Origin: CAYVRJ01 sp964453645
GTDB lineage: Bacteria > Bacillota > Clostridia > Christensenellales > JAWKQI01
Length of the DNA stretch: 64,000 nucleotides
Direction of reading: 5' to 3'
Assembly: GCA_964453645.1 (NCBI GenBank)
Contig: CAYVRJ010000011.1
Location: forward strand, 1 to 64,000
The position numbers were made by a program, and so were the translations under genes. The notes below the pieces were generated by a model. The model was not told the DNA's origin. It did not search any database and saw only the letters and a program-made list of their open reading frames with translations. This document shows, in pieces, positions 24,479-33,196 of this stretch (the first letter of the stretch is position 1; each line of letters starts with the position of its first letter).

Positions 24479-25631
24479 ACGCACGTTCCACATCTTCTAA
24501 TAAATCGTCTGTGCCTTCAAGGCCGCAGTAGAGCCGAATTAAGTTTCGTGCCGAGTTTCTGTCGGCACAAACTTCATCGCTGTGCTTATACATGGGCATG
24601 CAGCACAAGGATTCAAATCCCCCCCACGAAACACCTTTTTGGAATAACTTTAATTTGTTTGCAAACTGCAAGGTATCTTCCAAGGACATATCCAACTCAA
24701 AGCTAAACAAACCGCTGGCACCGCTCAACTGCTCTTTTGCAAGCTCTGCTTGGCTATAACTTTTAAGCGTTGGATAATTGACCCTTTTGACTTCCCTGCG
24801 CTTTTCCAGCATTTGCGCCACAGCCAGTGCGTTTTCCGAGGATTGTTTGAGGCGTGCGGGTAACGTGCGCATGGAGCGCAAAACTTGCCATGCCTCAAAA
24901 GCGCCGATAATACCCCCGTACAACTCCCTGCCCTCGTCCCGTATTTTGCGGACGATTTCGTCTCTGGCCATCAGCACCCCGGCGATCACATCGCTGTGCC
25001 CCCCATAGTATTTGGAAATGGTGTGGACGGACATATCGATACCCAAGGCCAAGGGTTTTTGATACACCCCTGCCGCCCAGGTGTTGTCGATGGCGGTGAC
25101 GATATTCTTACTCTTTGCAAATGCAGCGATTTGCCTTAAATCTTGCAGCTCCATCACCGCAGAAGTGGGGCTTTCCAGATAGATCATCCTCGTGTTCTCT
25201 TTGGTCACCTCTTCAAATTCCGAAACATAAAGCCCCGAAACAAAGGTGCAGGTAATGCCGAATTGGGCTAGATTTTTCTCGATAAACGTCCGGGCAGGGC
25301 CGTATACGTTTTTAAGGGTGATCAGATGATCCCCCGGCTTTAAAGCGTACAGTAAAGCACTGGTTATCGCAGCCATACCCGATGCAAAACATACGGAGTC
25401 GTCCGCTCCTTCCACCGCAGCAAGTTTCTTTTCAAGCAAGCGGATCGTTGGATTATCCACCCGACCGTAGATGTATTTCTCCCGATCGTTGTAACAGTTG
25501 TACGACAAAAGGTCTTCAATCCTGTCGAACACGTGGAGCGTGGCAGTGGTCAAGGGGGGTGTAACCGCGTTATACACCTTTTCCTCTTCATACAAATGTG
25601 TGCAAATATACTCTAAACTCATTTCTTTCAT
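24471..25631 (-). CDS. PLP-dependent trans-sulfuration-type enzyme
   Basis: This 386-aa enzyme of the Cys/Met metabolism PLP family (cystathionine gamma-synthase, cystathionine or methionine gamma-lyase) has the PLP lysine in HTISKYYGGHSDVIAG and the SGMAAI and ESPTSAV segments. It catalyses elimination or replacement at the gamma or beta carbon of a sulfur amino acid or an analogue. It follows the MalG-type permease gene by six bases, so it is co-transcribed with an ABC importer, an unusual partner for this family. Confidence 0.88.
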   Translation of the reverse strand: MKEMSLEYICTHLYEEEKVYNAVTPPLTTATLHVFDRIEDLLSYNCYNDREKYIYGRVDNPTIRLLEKKLAAVEGADDSVCFASGMAAITSALLYALKPGDHLITLKNVYGPARTFIEKNLAQFGITCTFVSGLYVSEFEEVTKENTRMIYLESPTSAVMELQDLRQIAAFAKSKNIVTAIDNTWAAGVYQKPLALGIDMSVHTISKYYGGHSDVIAGVLMARDEIVRKIRDEGRELYGGIIGAFEAWQVLRSMRTLPARLKQSSENALAVAQMLEKRREVKRVNYPTLKSYSQAELAKEQLSGASGLFSFELDMSLEDTLQFANKLKLFQKGVSWGGFESLCCMPMYKHSDEVCADRNSARNLIRLYCGLEGTDDLLEDVERAFT

Positions 25632-25637
25632 ATCGTT

Positions 25638-26471
25638 TTATTCCTTTACAGCGCCTGCCACCATGCCACCGGCAATATATTTTTGAATATAGGCAAATGC
25701 CAACATAGTTGGTATGATGGATACTACAATTCCGGCACTCAATGCCCCCCAATTAATATCGTATTTCATGATAAAAGAATTAATAGCAATGGGTATGGTT
25801 TTTAATCCTTCCGAATCGATAAACATAATCGCTAAGAAAATCTCGTTCCAGCTCTGCACAAAGGCAAATAAAAAGGTGGAGGCAATACCTGTTGCCATGA
25901 CGGGCAGAATGATGCGCACAATGGAGTGCAGTCTGGAACAGCCGTCGATCATAGCCGCTTCCTCCAGTGCGTTGGGTATTCGCTGGAAGAACCCCCGCAG
26001 GGTGATGGTGCAGTAGGGGATGAGCATGGTCATGTATAAGATGATGAGCACAGCTAATTTGTTGATCAGCCCCAGCATACCCATGAGCTCGTACAGGGCG
26101 GGTAGCAGCACAAACATGGGGATCATTTGGGTGAACAAAAAGACCAGCATCAGCCCACTTCGCCCCTTAAACTTAAACCTGGCCAGGGTGTATCCCCCGA
26201 TGATAGCCAGCACCATAGCCAGTGCCGAACCCAGCAGGGAGACCACCAAACTATTGAGGAAGTATTGGCCGAAGTTGCCTATTTTAAAAATCTCCAAATA
26301 GTTTTCAAAGGTCCAAGGGCTGGGTAAATACTGCACGGGGAAGGTATAGATACTCTGCTTATCTTTAAACGAAGTGAGTAAGATCCACAGTATGGGGAAT
26401 ACCACCACCAAAAAATAGCAGATCAGTGCCAGCACTCTTAGGGGTTTTCCTAGGGTGAATTTCTTTTTCAT
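25638..26471 (-). CDS. Carbohydrate ABC transporter permease (MalG type)
   Basis: This 277-aa permease has six helices and the EAA loop (NALEEAAMIDGCSRLHSIVR) of CUT1 sugar importers. The start at 26471 has GGGGGA eight bases upstream and lies just after the stop of the MalF-type gene. It pairs with that permease. The ATPase is not encoded here; CUT1 systems often share a genome-wide MsmK-like ATPase. Confidence 0.92.
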   Translation of the reverse strand: MKKKFTLGKPLRVLALICYFLVVVFPILWILLTSFKDKQSIYTFPVQYLPSPWTFENYLEIFKIGNFGQYFLNSLVVSLLGSALAMVLAIIGGYTLARFKFKGRSGLMLVFLFTQMIPMFVLLPALYELMGMLGLINKLAVLIILYMTMLIPYCTITLRGFFQRIPNALEEAAMIDGCSRLHSIVRIILPVMATGIASTFLFAFVQSWNEIFLAIMFIDSEGLKTIPIAINSFIMKYDINWGALSAGIVVSIIPTMLAFAYIQKYIAGGMVAGAVKE

Positions 26472-26472
26472 G

Positions 26473-27375
26473 TTAAAAGTCCCCCGATTCTTCAAACTTT
26501 GTGGCTTTTAAGTAGAAAATTGCATAAGCCAGCAAGATGACCATAATGATTAAACTCAAGGCCGATGCCACCCCGTAATCTTGGTTGAAGATTAGATAAT
26601 CCAACATTTTTGTGGTTAAGATGTGGGAGGAACTGGCGGGTCCCCCGTTGGTCATGGTGTATATTAAGTCCGGGAAGTTCAATATCCATATCACCCGCAG
26701 CAGGGTTGTGAGGATCAGCACCGGCTGAATGTAGGGCAGCGTCACCTGCCTAAACTTTTGAAGTGCAGAACAGCCGTCCATATCTGCCGCCTCGTACAGC
26801 TCGTCGGGCACAGACTTGAGTGCTGCTTGGATCATAATTGCAAAAAACGGTATGCCGTACCAGATGTTGGCTATAATGGTGGACGTCATGGAGAGGTTGA
26901 TGTCCGACAGCCATCTCAGCGGCTCGGCGATCAGCCCGAGTCTTAACAATATGTCGTTAATTGCCCCCGATTGTCCGTTCATCAGCCAGCGCCAAATCAA
27001 GCCGATGAGGAACCCCGAGATAGCCCAGGGCACATAGACGATGCCTTGGTATAATCCACTTCCTTTAAACTTCTTTTTGAGCAGCAGGGCCAGGGCAAAA
27101 CCCAAGGTAAATTGAAAAAACAGGGATACAAACACCCACAGTGCAGTGTTACCCAGTATGGTTGGAAACATTTCGTCGGAAATGACGGTTTTAAAATTGT
27201 CTAACCCCACAAACTGTCTGTCAAAAATATCCCACAGGGTGTATTTCTGAAAGGCCATGACAACACCCCTAGACAGGGGATAGTATATAAACGCCCCAAT
27301 GGCCAGCAGCCCGGGCAGCAGTGTGAGCAGAATAAATTTCTTTTTCGATGTCAAGGAGAATTTTTTTGTATTCAT
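26473..27375 (-). CDS. Carbohydrate ABC transporter permease (MalF type)
   Basis: This 300-aa permease has six helices and the EAA loop (DELYEAADMDGCSALQKFRQ). GAGGAGG precedes the start. It is the second membrane subunit of the CUT1 importer. A strong hairpin separates it from the binding-protein gene upstream, the same layout as in the RbsBAC operon. Confidence 0.92.
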   Translation of the reverse strand: MNTKKFSLTSKKKFILLTLLPGLLAIGAFIYYPLSRGVVMAFQKYTLWDIFDRQFVGLDNFKTVISDEMFPTILGNTALWVFVSLFFQFTLGFALALLLKKKFKGSGLYQGIVYVPWAISGFLIGLIWRWLMNGQSGAINDILLRLGLIAEPLRWLSDINLSMTSTIIANIWYGIPFFAIMIQAALKSVPDELYEAADMDGCSALQKFRQVTLPYIQPVLILTTLLRVIWILNFPDLIYTMTNGGPASSSHILTTKMLDYLIFNQDYGVASALSLIIMVILLAYAIFYLKATKFEESGDF

Positions 27376-27430
27376 AATGCCTCCTCATGCAAGCAAACAT
27401 GCTGTTGTTTCGTATAACAGGGAGTGTTGA

Positions 27431-27459
27431 AAAGGGGCATGCTGTTACTATGCCCCTTT
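27431..27459 (-). terminator. Intercistronic terminator-like hairpin after the binding-protein gene
   Basis: AAAGGGGCAT (27431-27440) pairs perfectly with ATGCCCCTTT (27450-27459) around a 9-nt loop and is followed on the minus strand by TTTC. It lies 14 bases after the binding-protein stop, so it probably lowers permease relative to binding protein. Confidence 0.75.
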
Positions 27460-27473
27460 TCGATATCCTCGTG

Positions 27474-28775
27474 TTAGCCCGCTGTCACTCCCTTGGCCTT
27501 TTGATCCAGCCAGTATTCGTCCCAGCCCTTTAACACTTGTTCTTCCGTCATCGATCCGGTGAGCAGTTTTTGGAGATCGTCGTTAGCGCGCTTCATGTAT
27601 TCGCCCCATCCCGCATACTGCTGGGGAGCTACTGCACAGATCCACTTTGTGGGATTGGCGTTCATCTCCATATAGGGAGCGTATGCACCTTCACCAAAGA
27701 ACGGGTCTTTGGATGCGGAGCTATAAATGGGCAACAATCCACTGTCCTTGCAGAAGCTTAAATTGTTTTCTTCGTTGGACAAGAACTCAATGAGTCTCCA
27801 AGATTCTTCGGGATATTTTGTATAAGAGGTCATACCCCATCCTGCATAACCCATGGGGCCGTAGGACTTGCCTGTGGGGCCTACGGGCAGGGGTGCGGTG
27901 GCCCAAGTGCCTTCCTTCATCTTCTCTTGGCAGGTTGCGATAACTTCCGGGTCTTGGATGAGCATCTGGGTTACGCCCGATACAAATCCTTCCACCATTT
28001 CAGTGTACGACCAGTTTAAGGAATCGGGGGGAGAAGAGTCTTTGTACAGTGCCACATAATCCTTAAGGGCGGTGAGCGCTTCGGGTTTGGAGAAGATTGT
28101 GGTGCCATCCGTTAAGAAATACGCTTCGTTGGCATTGATCTCGCCGGTGGTGTACGCTTGAATCTGCATATCGGCATACCATTGGCCGCCGGCACCACCT
28201 CTAAAGGAATACCCGTATTTACCCGATGCAGGGTCTACCAACTGTGCGCCCAAATCGTGCATCTCTTGGAATGTTGTGGGGGGTTTTAGCCCTTTTGCGT
28301 TAAAAGCATCTACGTTGTAGAAGAGAATGCGTTGATAAAAACCATAGGGAATTAAGTACGCCTTGCCGCCAATGCGGGTTAAGTCATCCTTTGCTACCTG
28401 AAGCAGTTTGTCTTTGGCTGCCCAATTGTTTACCCATTTGTCCATATCTTGGATAAATTTGTTGTTGATAAACTGGGTTGCTGTCTGTTCCCGCACTTCC
28501 AGTACGTCTAAGTCTTGCTTTTGCATGAGCATTTGAGCAATTTTGTCGTCTGCATTGGCCAGGGGAGGAGAAATCAGTTCGACTTTAATTCCGGGATTTT
28601 CTTCCTCAAACTTATCCAACAGTTTGCGAATGACCTCAGTTCTTGCGGGGCTGGTGAGACTTTCAATCATTTTGAGTTGAACTTCCCCTCCGCCCGCAGC
28701 ACAACCACTGGCAAATCCCGCTGCAAGCCCTAATGCCAATACCAACACCAGAACCATTGCTACAAGTTTTTTCAT
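27474..28775 (-). CDS. Extracellular solute-binding lipoprotein, family 1
   Basis: This 433-aa binding protein of the CUT1 class (SBP_bac_1) has a signal peptide and a lipobox (FASGC, Cys25). The mature part begins with the usual LKMIESLTSPARTEVIRK strand-helix. It captures the substrate for the MalF/MalG-type permeases. The family binds oligosaccharides and sugar derivatives; which one is not visible. GGAGG precedes the start, 37 bases after the GntR gene. Confidence 0.92.
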   Translation of the reverse strand: MKKLVAMVLVLVLALGLAAGFASGCAAGGGEVQLKMIESLTSPARTEVIRKLLDKFEEENPGIKVELISPPLANADDKIAQMLMQKQDLDVLEVREQTATQFINNKFIQDMDKWVNNWAAKDKLLQVAKDDLTRIGGKAYLIPYGFYQRILFYNVDAFNAKGLKPPTTFQEMHDLGAQLVDPASGKYGYSFRGGAGGQWYADMQIQAYTTGEINANEAYFLTDGTTIFSKPEALTALKDYVALYKDSSPPDSLNWSYTEMVEGFVSGVTQMLIQDPEVIATCQEKMKEGTWATAPLPVGPTGKSYGPMGYAGWGMTSYTKYPEESWRLIEFLSNEENNLSFCKDSGLLPIYSSASKDPFFGEGAYAPYMEMNANPTKWICAVAPQQYAGWGEYMKRANDDLQKLLTGSMTEEQVLKGWDEYWLDQKAKGVTAG

Positions 28776-28812
28776 TGTGACCTCCTTTTACTTGTTTGGG
28801 AAAACCTTCCCA

Positions 28813-29517
28813 TTATTCTTCATCGGTCTCGTTGGCCATATAAATTGCGTTCAGACCGAAAATGATTCGATTCATATATTCGTTGTATGCGCGCACAGCG
28901 TGTTCGGGCTGCCGGGCTAACATGTAGTTCATCACTGTGCGGTGGGAGGGGATGGATTGGGTGAGAATCTCTGCTTCTTTATCCTTCATATTCCATACGC
29001 CGGTGGTCTGTTGCAAGAGGTTGTTTGTCATGTGGATGAGCAAGCTGTTCTTTGATATTTCAAGTATTTTTCTGTGAAATTCCAGGTCTAAATCGCATTG
29101 GCTCTTGTTGTCATAGAATCTACTTTCAATTTTTTCCAACAGTTTGGAAATCTCCTGTAATTCTTCGTCCGAAGCATTTTTGGTGGCCACTTCGATGGCG
29201 TACCCTTCCAGCGCCCTGCGCACTTCAAAATACTCTTTTAACATGCGCAATCTGTACTGGCTCTTTTGTTCACCACCCATATAGGAGTTGTCGATTTGCT
29301 CCACAAAGATACCCTTGCCGTTGATGACTTTTACCCACCCCTTGGCCTCCATGGTTTTAATCGCCTCTCTCACCGAAGTGCGAGAAGCCCCCATACTCTC
29401 GGCCATACTCAATTGGGAGGGCAGTGCATCTCCGGGAATGAGCTTGTTGTCGAATATATATTTTTTAATAAGCAAAATGATGTCTTCTTGCAAATCGGTA
29501 CGCGTTAGTTTCTTCAA
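28813..29517 (-). CDS. FadR-subfamily GntR regulator
   Basis: This 234-aa regulator has a winged helix (PGDALPSQLSMAESMGASRT, TMEAKGWVKV) and a C-terminal FCD ligand domain (about residues 95-215). I chose the TTG at 29517 because it gives the normal FadR length and leaves the palindrome 29554-29572 and the promoter outside the gene; the longer frame to 29622 would run through them. It is the first gene of the CUT1 operon and probably senses the imported compound or a product. Confidence 0.85.
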   Translation of the reverse strand: MKKLTRTDLQEDIILLIKKYIFDNKLIPGDALPSQLSMAESMGASRTSVREAIKTMEAKGWVKVINGKGIFVEQIDNSYMGGEQKSQYRLRMLKEYFEVRRALEGYAIEVATKNASDEELQEISKLLEKIESRFYDNKSQCDLDLEFHRKILEISKNSLLIHMTNNLLQQTTGVWNMKDKEAEILTQSIPSHRTVMNYMLARQPEHAVRAYNEYMNRIIFGLNAIYMANETDEE

Positions 29518-29553
29518 TTTGATAACCTGATATTTATTATAATAATTTACCTG

Positions 29554-29595
29554 TAACCTATCATATAGGTTAGCACTTCGCCTACCATTTGTCAA
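29554..29595 (-). promoter_or_regulatory. Operator palindrome and promoter of the GntR/ABC operon
   Basis: The perfect inverted repeat TAACCTAT-cat-ATAGGTTA (29554-29572, 8-bp arms) follows a TTGACA -35 (minus strand, plus 590-595 of 29 kb). The -10 at 17 bases is weak (TAACCT) and lies within the palindrome, so a bound FadR-type protein would block it. Confidence 0.75.
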
Positions 29596-29654
29596 CAATT
29601 TTTTACTAAAATAGTGAATCAATTTAAAAATAAACCATTTTTGGGTTGTAATGT

Positions 29655-29683
29655 TTGTCGAAATATGGTAATGTGGGTATATA
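29655..29683 (+). promoter_or_regulatory. Promoter of the type I toxin RNA
   Basis: TTGTCG (29655-29660) and TATATA (29678-29683) are 17 bases apart. Transcription would begin near 29690 and give a leader of about 50 nt before the toxin start. Confidence 0.65.
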
Positions 29684-29713
29684 AGAGTGCGCCACTGGGT
29701 GTACGGTCTTGCT

Positions 29714-29735
29714 CCTCAATCACAAAAGATTGGGG
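29714..29735 (+). promoter_or_regulatory. Leader hairpin that hides the toxin ribosome binding site
   Basis: CCTCAATC (29714-29721) pairs with GATTGGGG (29728-29735) around a 6-nt loop; all eight pairs form, one as G-U. The 3' arm contains most of the GGGGGTGA ribosome binding site, so translation should be low until the structure opens. The same device is known from the fst toxin RNA of the par locus. Confidence 0.7.
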
Positions 29736-29740
29736 GTGAT

Positions 29741-29833
29741 ATGATGGATATGAATTTAGTAGTAAGTCTGCTTCATCTTCTAGTATCCGTTATCGCCTTA
29801 ATCGTTGCAATAAAGCAACTAAAGAACCGATAA
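29741..29833 (+). CDS. Fst-like type I toxin peptide, 30 aa
   Basis: The peptide has one hydrophobic helix (about residues 5-24, LVVSLLHLLVSVIALIVAI) and a short basic tail (KQLKNR), the usual build of membrane-acting type I toxins (Fst/Hol_Tox-like). ATG codons at 29741, 29744 and 29750 are in frame; GGGGGTGA lies directly upstream, and the second or third ATG has the better spacing. It sits between two converging promoters and a shared hairpin, as in the par locus. Overproduction of such peptides damages the membrane. Confidence 0.75.
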   Translation: MMDMNLVVSLLHLLVSVIALIVAIKQLKNR

Positions 29834-29837
29834 TAGC

Positions 29838-29922
29838 AAGAGCAGCCGTCACTCACACTGATCGGCTGTTCTAAAATTAATCCAATTTTAGGAGCAGACC
29901 GTATCACCACGGTGCACTCTTT
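29838..29922 (-). ncRNA. Probable antitoxin RNA converging on the toxin transcript
   Basis: A perfect consensus promoter (TTGACA, 17 bases, TATAAT) on the minus strand at 29957-29929 would start an RNA near 29922. It would run about 85 nt to the shared hairpin AGAGCAGCCG (29839-29848)/CGGCTGTTCT (29863-29872), which can serve as terminator from both sides. The first 30 nt (GAGTGCACCGTGG, then TACGGTCTGCTCC) closely resemble the start of the toxin RNA (GAGTGCGCCACTGG, then TACGGTCTTGCTCC), so both ends may fold alike and interact. No reading frame is needed. Confidence 0.7.
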
Positions 29923-29928
29923 GTATTT

Positions 29929-29957
29929 ATTATACAGTTTCCAAATCATTGTGTCAA
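29929..29957 (-). promoter_or_regulatory. Consensus promoter of the antitoxin RNA
   Basis: Read on the minus strand, TTGACA (plus 952-957 of 29 kb) and TATAAT (plus 929-934) are separated by exactly 17 bases. The match is better than that of the toxin promoter, as expected if antitoxin RNA must be in excess. Confidence 0.85.
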
Positions 29958-30034
29958 CATCTATATCCCTTATCATATGAATAAAAGAACGGTAGATCAC
30001 CGCTCATGTTATACTATACATTACAAAAAAACAA

Positions 30035-30916
30035 TCAATGTCTGCTCCGTCCCCTCGGCAGGGATAAAACATCGGGCAGTTCCCCCGACAATAGGGCCTT
30101 AGACAGCGCATCCCGCACAGCATTCACAATACCCACAGAGGTATACGTGGCACCGGAAATGACATCCACATCCAAACTTTGGCCATCCATAATCTCTTGG
30201 GGAATCACTTGCATGGGCAGGGCATAGAACCGCTCTTGCCGCTCGTTGTGCTGGATGATTTGAATATCTACAATCTTATTTTTCTCAATGACAACCGAAA
30301 CCGTGAGATCGGGGCCGTATCCATCGGCACTGCCCGTATATGTGCCATCAGCTAAGGTAACCCCCTGGATTCCCTCGTTCCACTCCTCCAACGTTTGGCT
30401 TTCGCTTTGGGTCTCTGTTGGTGTTGGCTGAGTGTTGTCGCTCTCCTGCACATGATTTGTTGGTTTTGCAGGGTCATCCACAGGTCTTTCATAAACAATC
30501 TCTTCGTTTTGAGCGCCCAACGCTTGGAACACCCGTATGCCCCCCACATCGATTACATGCACCACAATGCACAGTATAAATAAAACGGTGATGATTCGGT
30601 GCAACACAATCCAAGTGGATTTCTTTGCAAACATCTTTCTGCACCAGTAATTGAGGCACAACAAAATGGAGAGTACCCACGCAACAGTGCCCAAATTTAG
30701 ACTGAAAACTTCTTCGGAGGAGTATAAGCTGTGTAATAATCCAACGGCAATGAGCAATATACTGATGGGAATATGGACTTTTCGCAAGAACAAGTTTAAG
30801 GATTTGAATGCGGGGCTTTTCCCGCTCAACTTTCTTGACACATACTTGAATGCCAAGACAATCGTTAGCAATACACAGAGCCAAGCACTTCCGTAATTTA
30901 AAAGTATCTCACCCAA
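30035..30916 (-). CDS. Membrane FMN-binding flavoprotein with cytochrome-b-like helices
   Basis: This 293-aa protein has about four N-terminal helices with histidines that could hold haem (KVHIPISILLIAVGLLHSLY, WIVLHRI, CIVVHVID), a Pro/Thr/Glu-rich linker at about 160-185, and a C-terminal extracytoplasmic FMN_bind domain (about 195-285). The SGATYTS motif is where ApbE attaches FMN to Thr. The start is a TTG with AAGGGTGA upstream. It probably moves electrons across the membrane to an external acceptor. It is the last gene in line after the yhf-type operon, about 100 bases beyond the Imm-5-like gene. Confidence 0.8.
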   Translation of the reverse strand: MGEILLNYGSAWLCVLLTIVLAFKYVSRKLSGKSPAFKSLNLFLRKVHIPISILLIAVGLLHSLYSSEEVFSLNLGTVAWVLSILLCLNYWCRKMFAKKSTWIVLHRIITVLFILCIVVHVIDVGGIRVFQALGAQNEEIVYERPVDDPAKPTNHVQESDNTQPTPTETQSESQTLEEWNEGIQGVTLADGTYTGSADGYGPDLTVSVVIEKNKIVDIQIIQHNERQERFYALPMQVIPQEIMDGQSLDVDVISGATYTSVGIVNAVRDALSKALLSGELPDVLSLPRGRSRH

Positions 30917-31017
30917 AATCAGTCACCCTTATGGTTTTTTATATATAGTAAAACAGTTTAGTGATGGTTCTGTGTTTTTTTTATGAACTTTTCAGTAAAA
31001 TAATTTGAATTTTAGTT

Positions 31018-31545
31018 TTAACATCTCCAGTTGACTTTTGCAGGGTTGGGTTCGTCCGCAACAGCCATCACTCTTAAGGCTTCCAGCATATGGCCGCATT
31101 CTTGAGCTGCAATTTCATCGTAGGTTTCTTTACTTTCGGTCAGCCCCACCCGGCTGTAGGCAATGGCTGCGGCAGCATAAAAACACATGCCCAAACTATG
31201 GGTGGGCACGTGGATGCTGGCGGCGGCTTGGCCGATGGCCCGTGCGGCTGCCTGTGTAGCGGGCTGTTCCTCTGCTTCCCGTGCGGCAGCGTGGGCTTCG
31301 AGAATAAACTTCTTTGCAACCGGAAACTTAATCTCACCCTGCAGCCATTGCCGTGCGGCATGAAGCGCCTGTCTGGGGCGCAGATCGTTTGCACAGGCCA
31401 ACTCATAGATGGGCAGGATATGCTCCTGTGCATAACCCATACACCAGTTGCAAATGGTGGTTTTACTCTGGGTTTCAATCAATTCCATCAGCGCCACAAT
31501 ATAGGGTGCACCGGCAGAACCCAGCATTTTACGCAGTTTCGGCAT
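31018..31545 (-). CDS. Imm-5-like 'putative immunity' family protein
   Basis: This 175-aa helical protein resembles the family annotated as Imm-5-like: ELACANDLRPRQALHAAR, then the WLQGE segment, Ala-rich helices (AHAAAREAEE, AAARAIGQAAASIHV) and an SLGMCFYAAAAI segment. The immunity role is a family name only; no toxin gene is nearby. It follows ptsI by 25 bases on the same strand and is probably co-transcribed with it. Confidence 0.65.
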   Translation of the reverse strand: MPKLRKMLGSAGAPYIVALMELIETQSKTTICNWCMGYAQEHILPIYELACANDLRPRQALHAARQWLQGEIKFPVAKKFILEAHAAAREAEEQPATQAAARAIGQAAASIHVPTHSLGMCFYAAAAIAYSRVGLTESKETYDEIAAQECGHMLEALRVMAVADEPNPAKVNWRC

Positions 31546-31570
31546 GGTTTCACTTCCTTAAACAATATGT

Positions 31571-33196
31571 TTATTCGTTCTTCATTTTAAACTCTGCGAG
31601 ATGCTGGTAAATCGCTTTCGCTGTGTTGAGTGTTAAAATTTTGTCTTTCAGTTCAGCAGCATCTATTGTATTGATACAGCGAATGGCCTTTTTCATTTGC
31701 AGTAACTTGGAAGGGGTGACGCTGAATTTGCGTATACCCGCACCAATCAAGAAGGGTAACACCAAAGCATCGGAGGCAGCTTCTCCACACACGCTCACGT
31801 CTTTTCCGTTTTTATTGGCAGCTTGCGTAATGGAAACAATGAGCCGGAGTACTGAGGGCTGATAGATGGAATACAACTCTGCTAAGTCGCCGTTGCCCCT
31901 GTCCGCAGCCATGGTGTATTGAATGAGATCGTTGGTGCCAATGGACAAAAAATCCACAATCTTGCACAAATCATCCGCCATCACCGCAGCAGCAGGGGTT
32001 TCCACCATAACACCCAATGAGAAACTTGCCCCTGTGCGCTTCATCATCTCCCGAACTCTCTCAATTTCCTCCACAGTGCTCACCATGGGCACCATGACTT
32101 TGAGGTTACCCTCAACCCCAGCAAATGCCCTTAGTTGGTTTTCCAACACCTCTGGGTTTTTCAGGCACAGCCGAACGCCCCGCACTCCCAAATACGGGTT
32201 TTCCTCCCGGCTCTGGGGCAGATATGGGATGACTTTGTCCGCTCCCGCATCCAACGTTCGAATGGTCACTTCCCGATCGCCAAAGATTTGGGTCAATTTC
32301 GAATAAATATTTCTTTGTTCCTCCACTCCGGGTAAATCTTTTCTGTCTAAAAAAATAAACTCCGAGCGGAACAACCCCACCCCCAAGCTCTCGCAACGGG
32401 CTTCCTCGCCGATCTCCTGCAAGCTTCCCAAGTTGCACAAAAGTTTTATATCCACCCCATCGGCAGTTTTGGGGGCTACTCCCCTGTATTTTTCCAAAAG
32501 AGACAGTTCTGCTTCATCGTTTCTCTTTTGTTCTTCCAAGGTTTTTAAGTCGGTTTTGTTTAAGTCATAGAACACTTGCCCAGTCTTTCCGTTTACAACA
32601 ACGGTCTCTCCCTCCGGAATATCCCCCATGCCCAACACGCCAATGACACAGGGTATATTGAGGGAACGGGCTAATATACAGGCGTGGGAGGTTTCCCCTC
32701 CCCCCTCCATGGCTAGCCCTTGAATGGTCTCTTTGTTCTCCAGTATTTGAGATGGAAAGATTTCCTGGCCAATTAAAATGCCCTGGAGTTTCCTCTCCCC
32801 TCCGCCTTCCATAAGGTCAAACAGTTGGTTTTCAATATCTTCAATATCCGAAGCTCTGGCCGCAAAGTATTCGTCCTGCATATTTTTAAAGGCAGATGCC
32901 AACTCCCCTGCCACGCTGTGCAGGGCATACCCGGCGTTTACCCCCTCGGTTTTGATTTTTTGCACCACTGCATCACAAAACTCCGGGCTTTTTAACATAA
33001 ACAGCTGTGCGGTGGCAATATCCGAACCCTTGGCCGAAAGTTCCCCCGAGAGTGTAACGGCAGCTTGGGTAAAGACGTTTACCTCCAACTCCACGTGGCT
33101 GACCATGGATTTTTCAATGGTATAAGCCGTTGTGCAACGACTTGCAGTCCCAATGGCGATGCCGGGGTGCACCCCTTTGCCGGATAGTACTTTCAT
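31571..33196 (-). CDS. ptsI: PTS enzyme I (phosphoenolpyruvate-protein phosphotransferase)
   Basis: This 541-aa enzyme I transfers phosphate from PEP to HPr. His171 in GGGETSHACILAR is the phosphorylated residue, and the C-terminal PEP-binding barrel is complete (FRSEFIFLDR, RTLDAGADK, SIGTNDLIQY, CGEAA). It is slightly shorter than the usual 570-575 aa. The start at 33196 has GGAGTGTTAC upstream and overlaps the stop of a 20-codon mini-ORF made by a 59-bp duplication. It follows the HPr gene, and both are inside the yhf-type operon with no PTS permease, so a regulatory use is likely. Confidence 0.93.
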   Translation of the reverse strand: MKVLSGKGVHPGIAIGTASRCTTAYTIEKSMVSHVELEVNVFTQAAVTLSGELSAKGSDIATAQLFMLKSPEFCDAVVQKIKTEGVNAGYALHSVAGELASAFKNMQDEYFAARASDIEDIENQLFDLMEGGGERKLQGILIGQEIFPSQILENKETIQGLAMEGGGETSHACILARSLNIPCVIGVLGMGDIPEGETVVVNGKTGQVFYDLNKTDLKTLEEQKRNDEAELSLLEKYRGVAPKTADGVDIKLLCNLGSLQEIGEEARCESLGVGLFRSEFIFLDRKDLPGVEEQRNIYSKLTQIFGDREVTIRTLDAGADKVIPYLPQSREENPYLGVRGVRLCLKNPEVLENQLRAFAGVEGNLKVMVPMVSTVEEIERVREMMKRTGASFSLGVMVETPAAAVMADDLCKIVDFLSIGTNDLIQYTMAADRGNGDLAELYSIYQPSVLRLIVSITQAANKNGKDVSVCGEAASDALVLPFLIGAGIRKFSVTPSKLLQMKKAIRCINTIDAAELKDKILTLNTAKAIYQHLAEFKMKNE

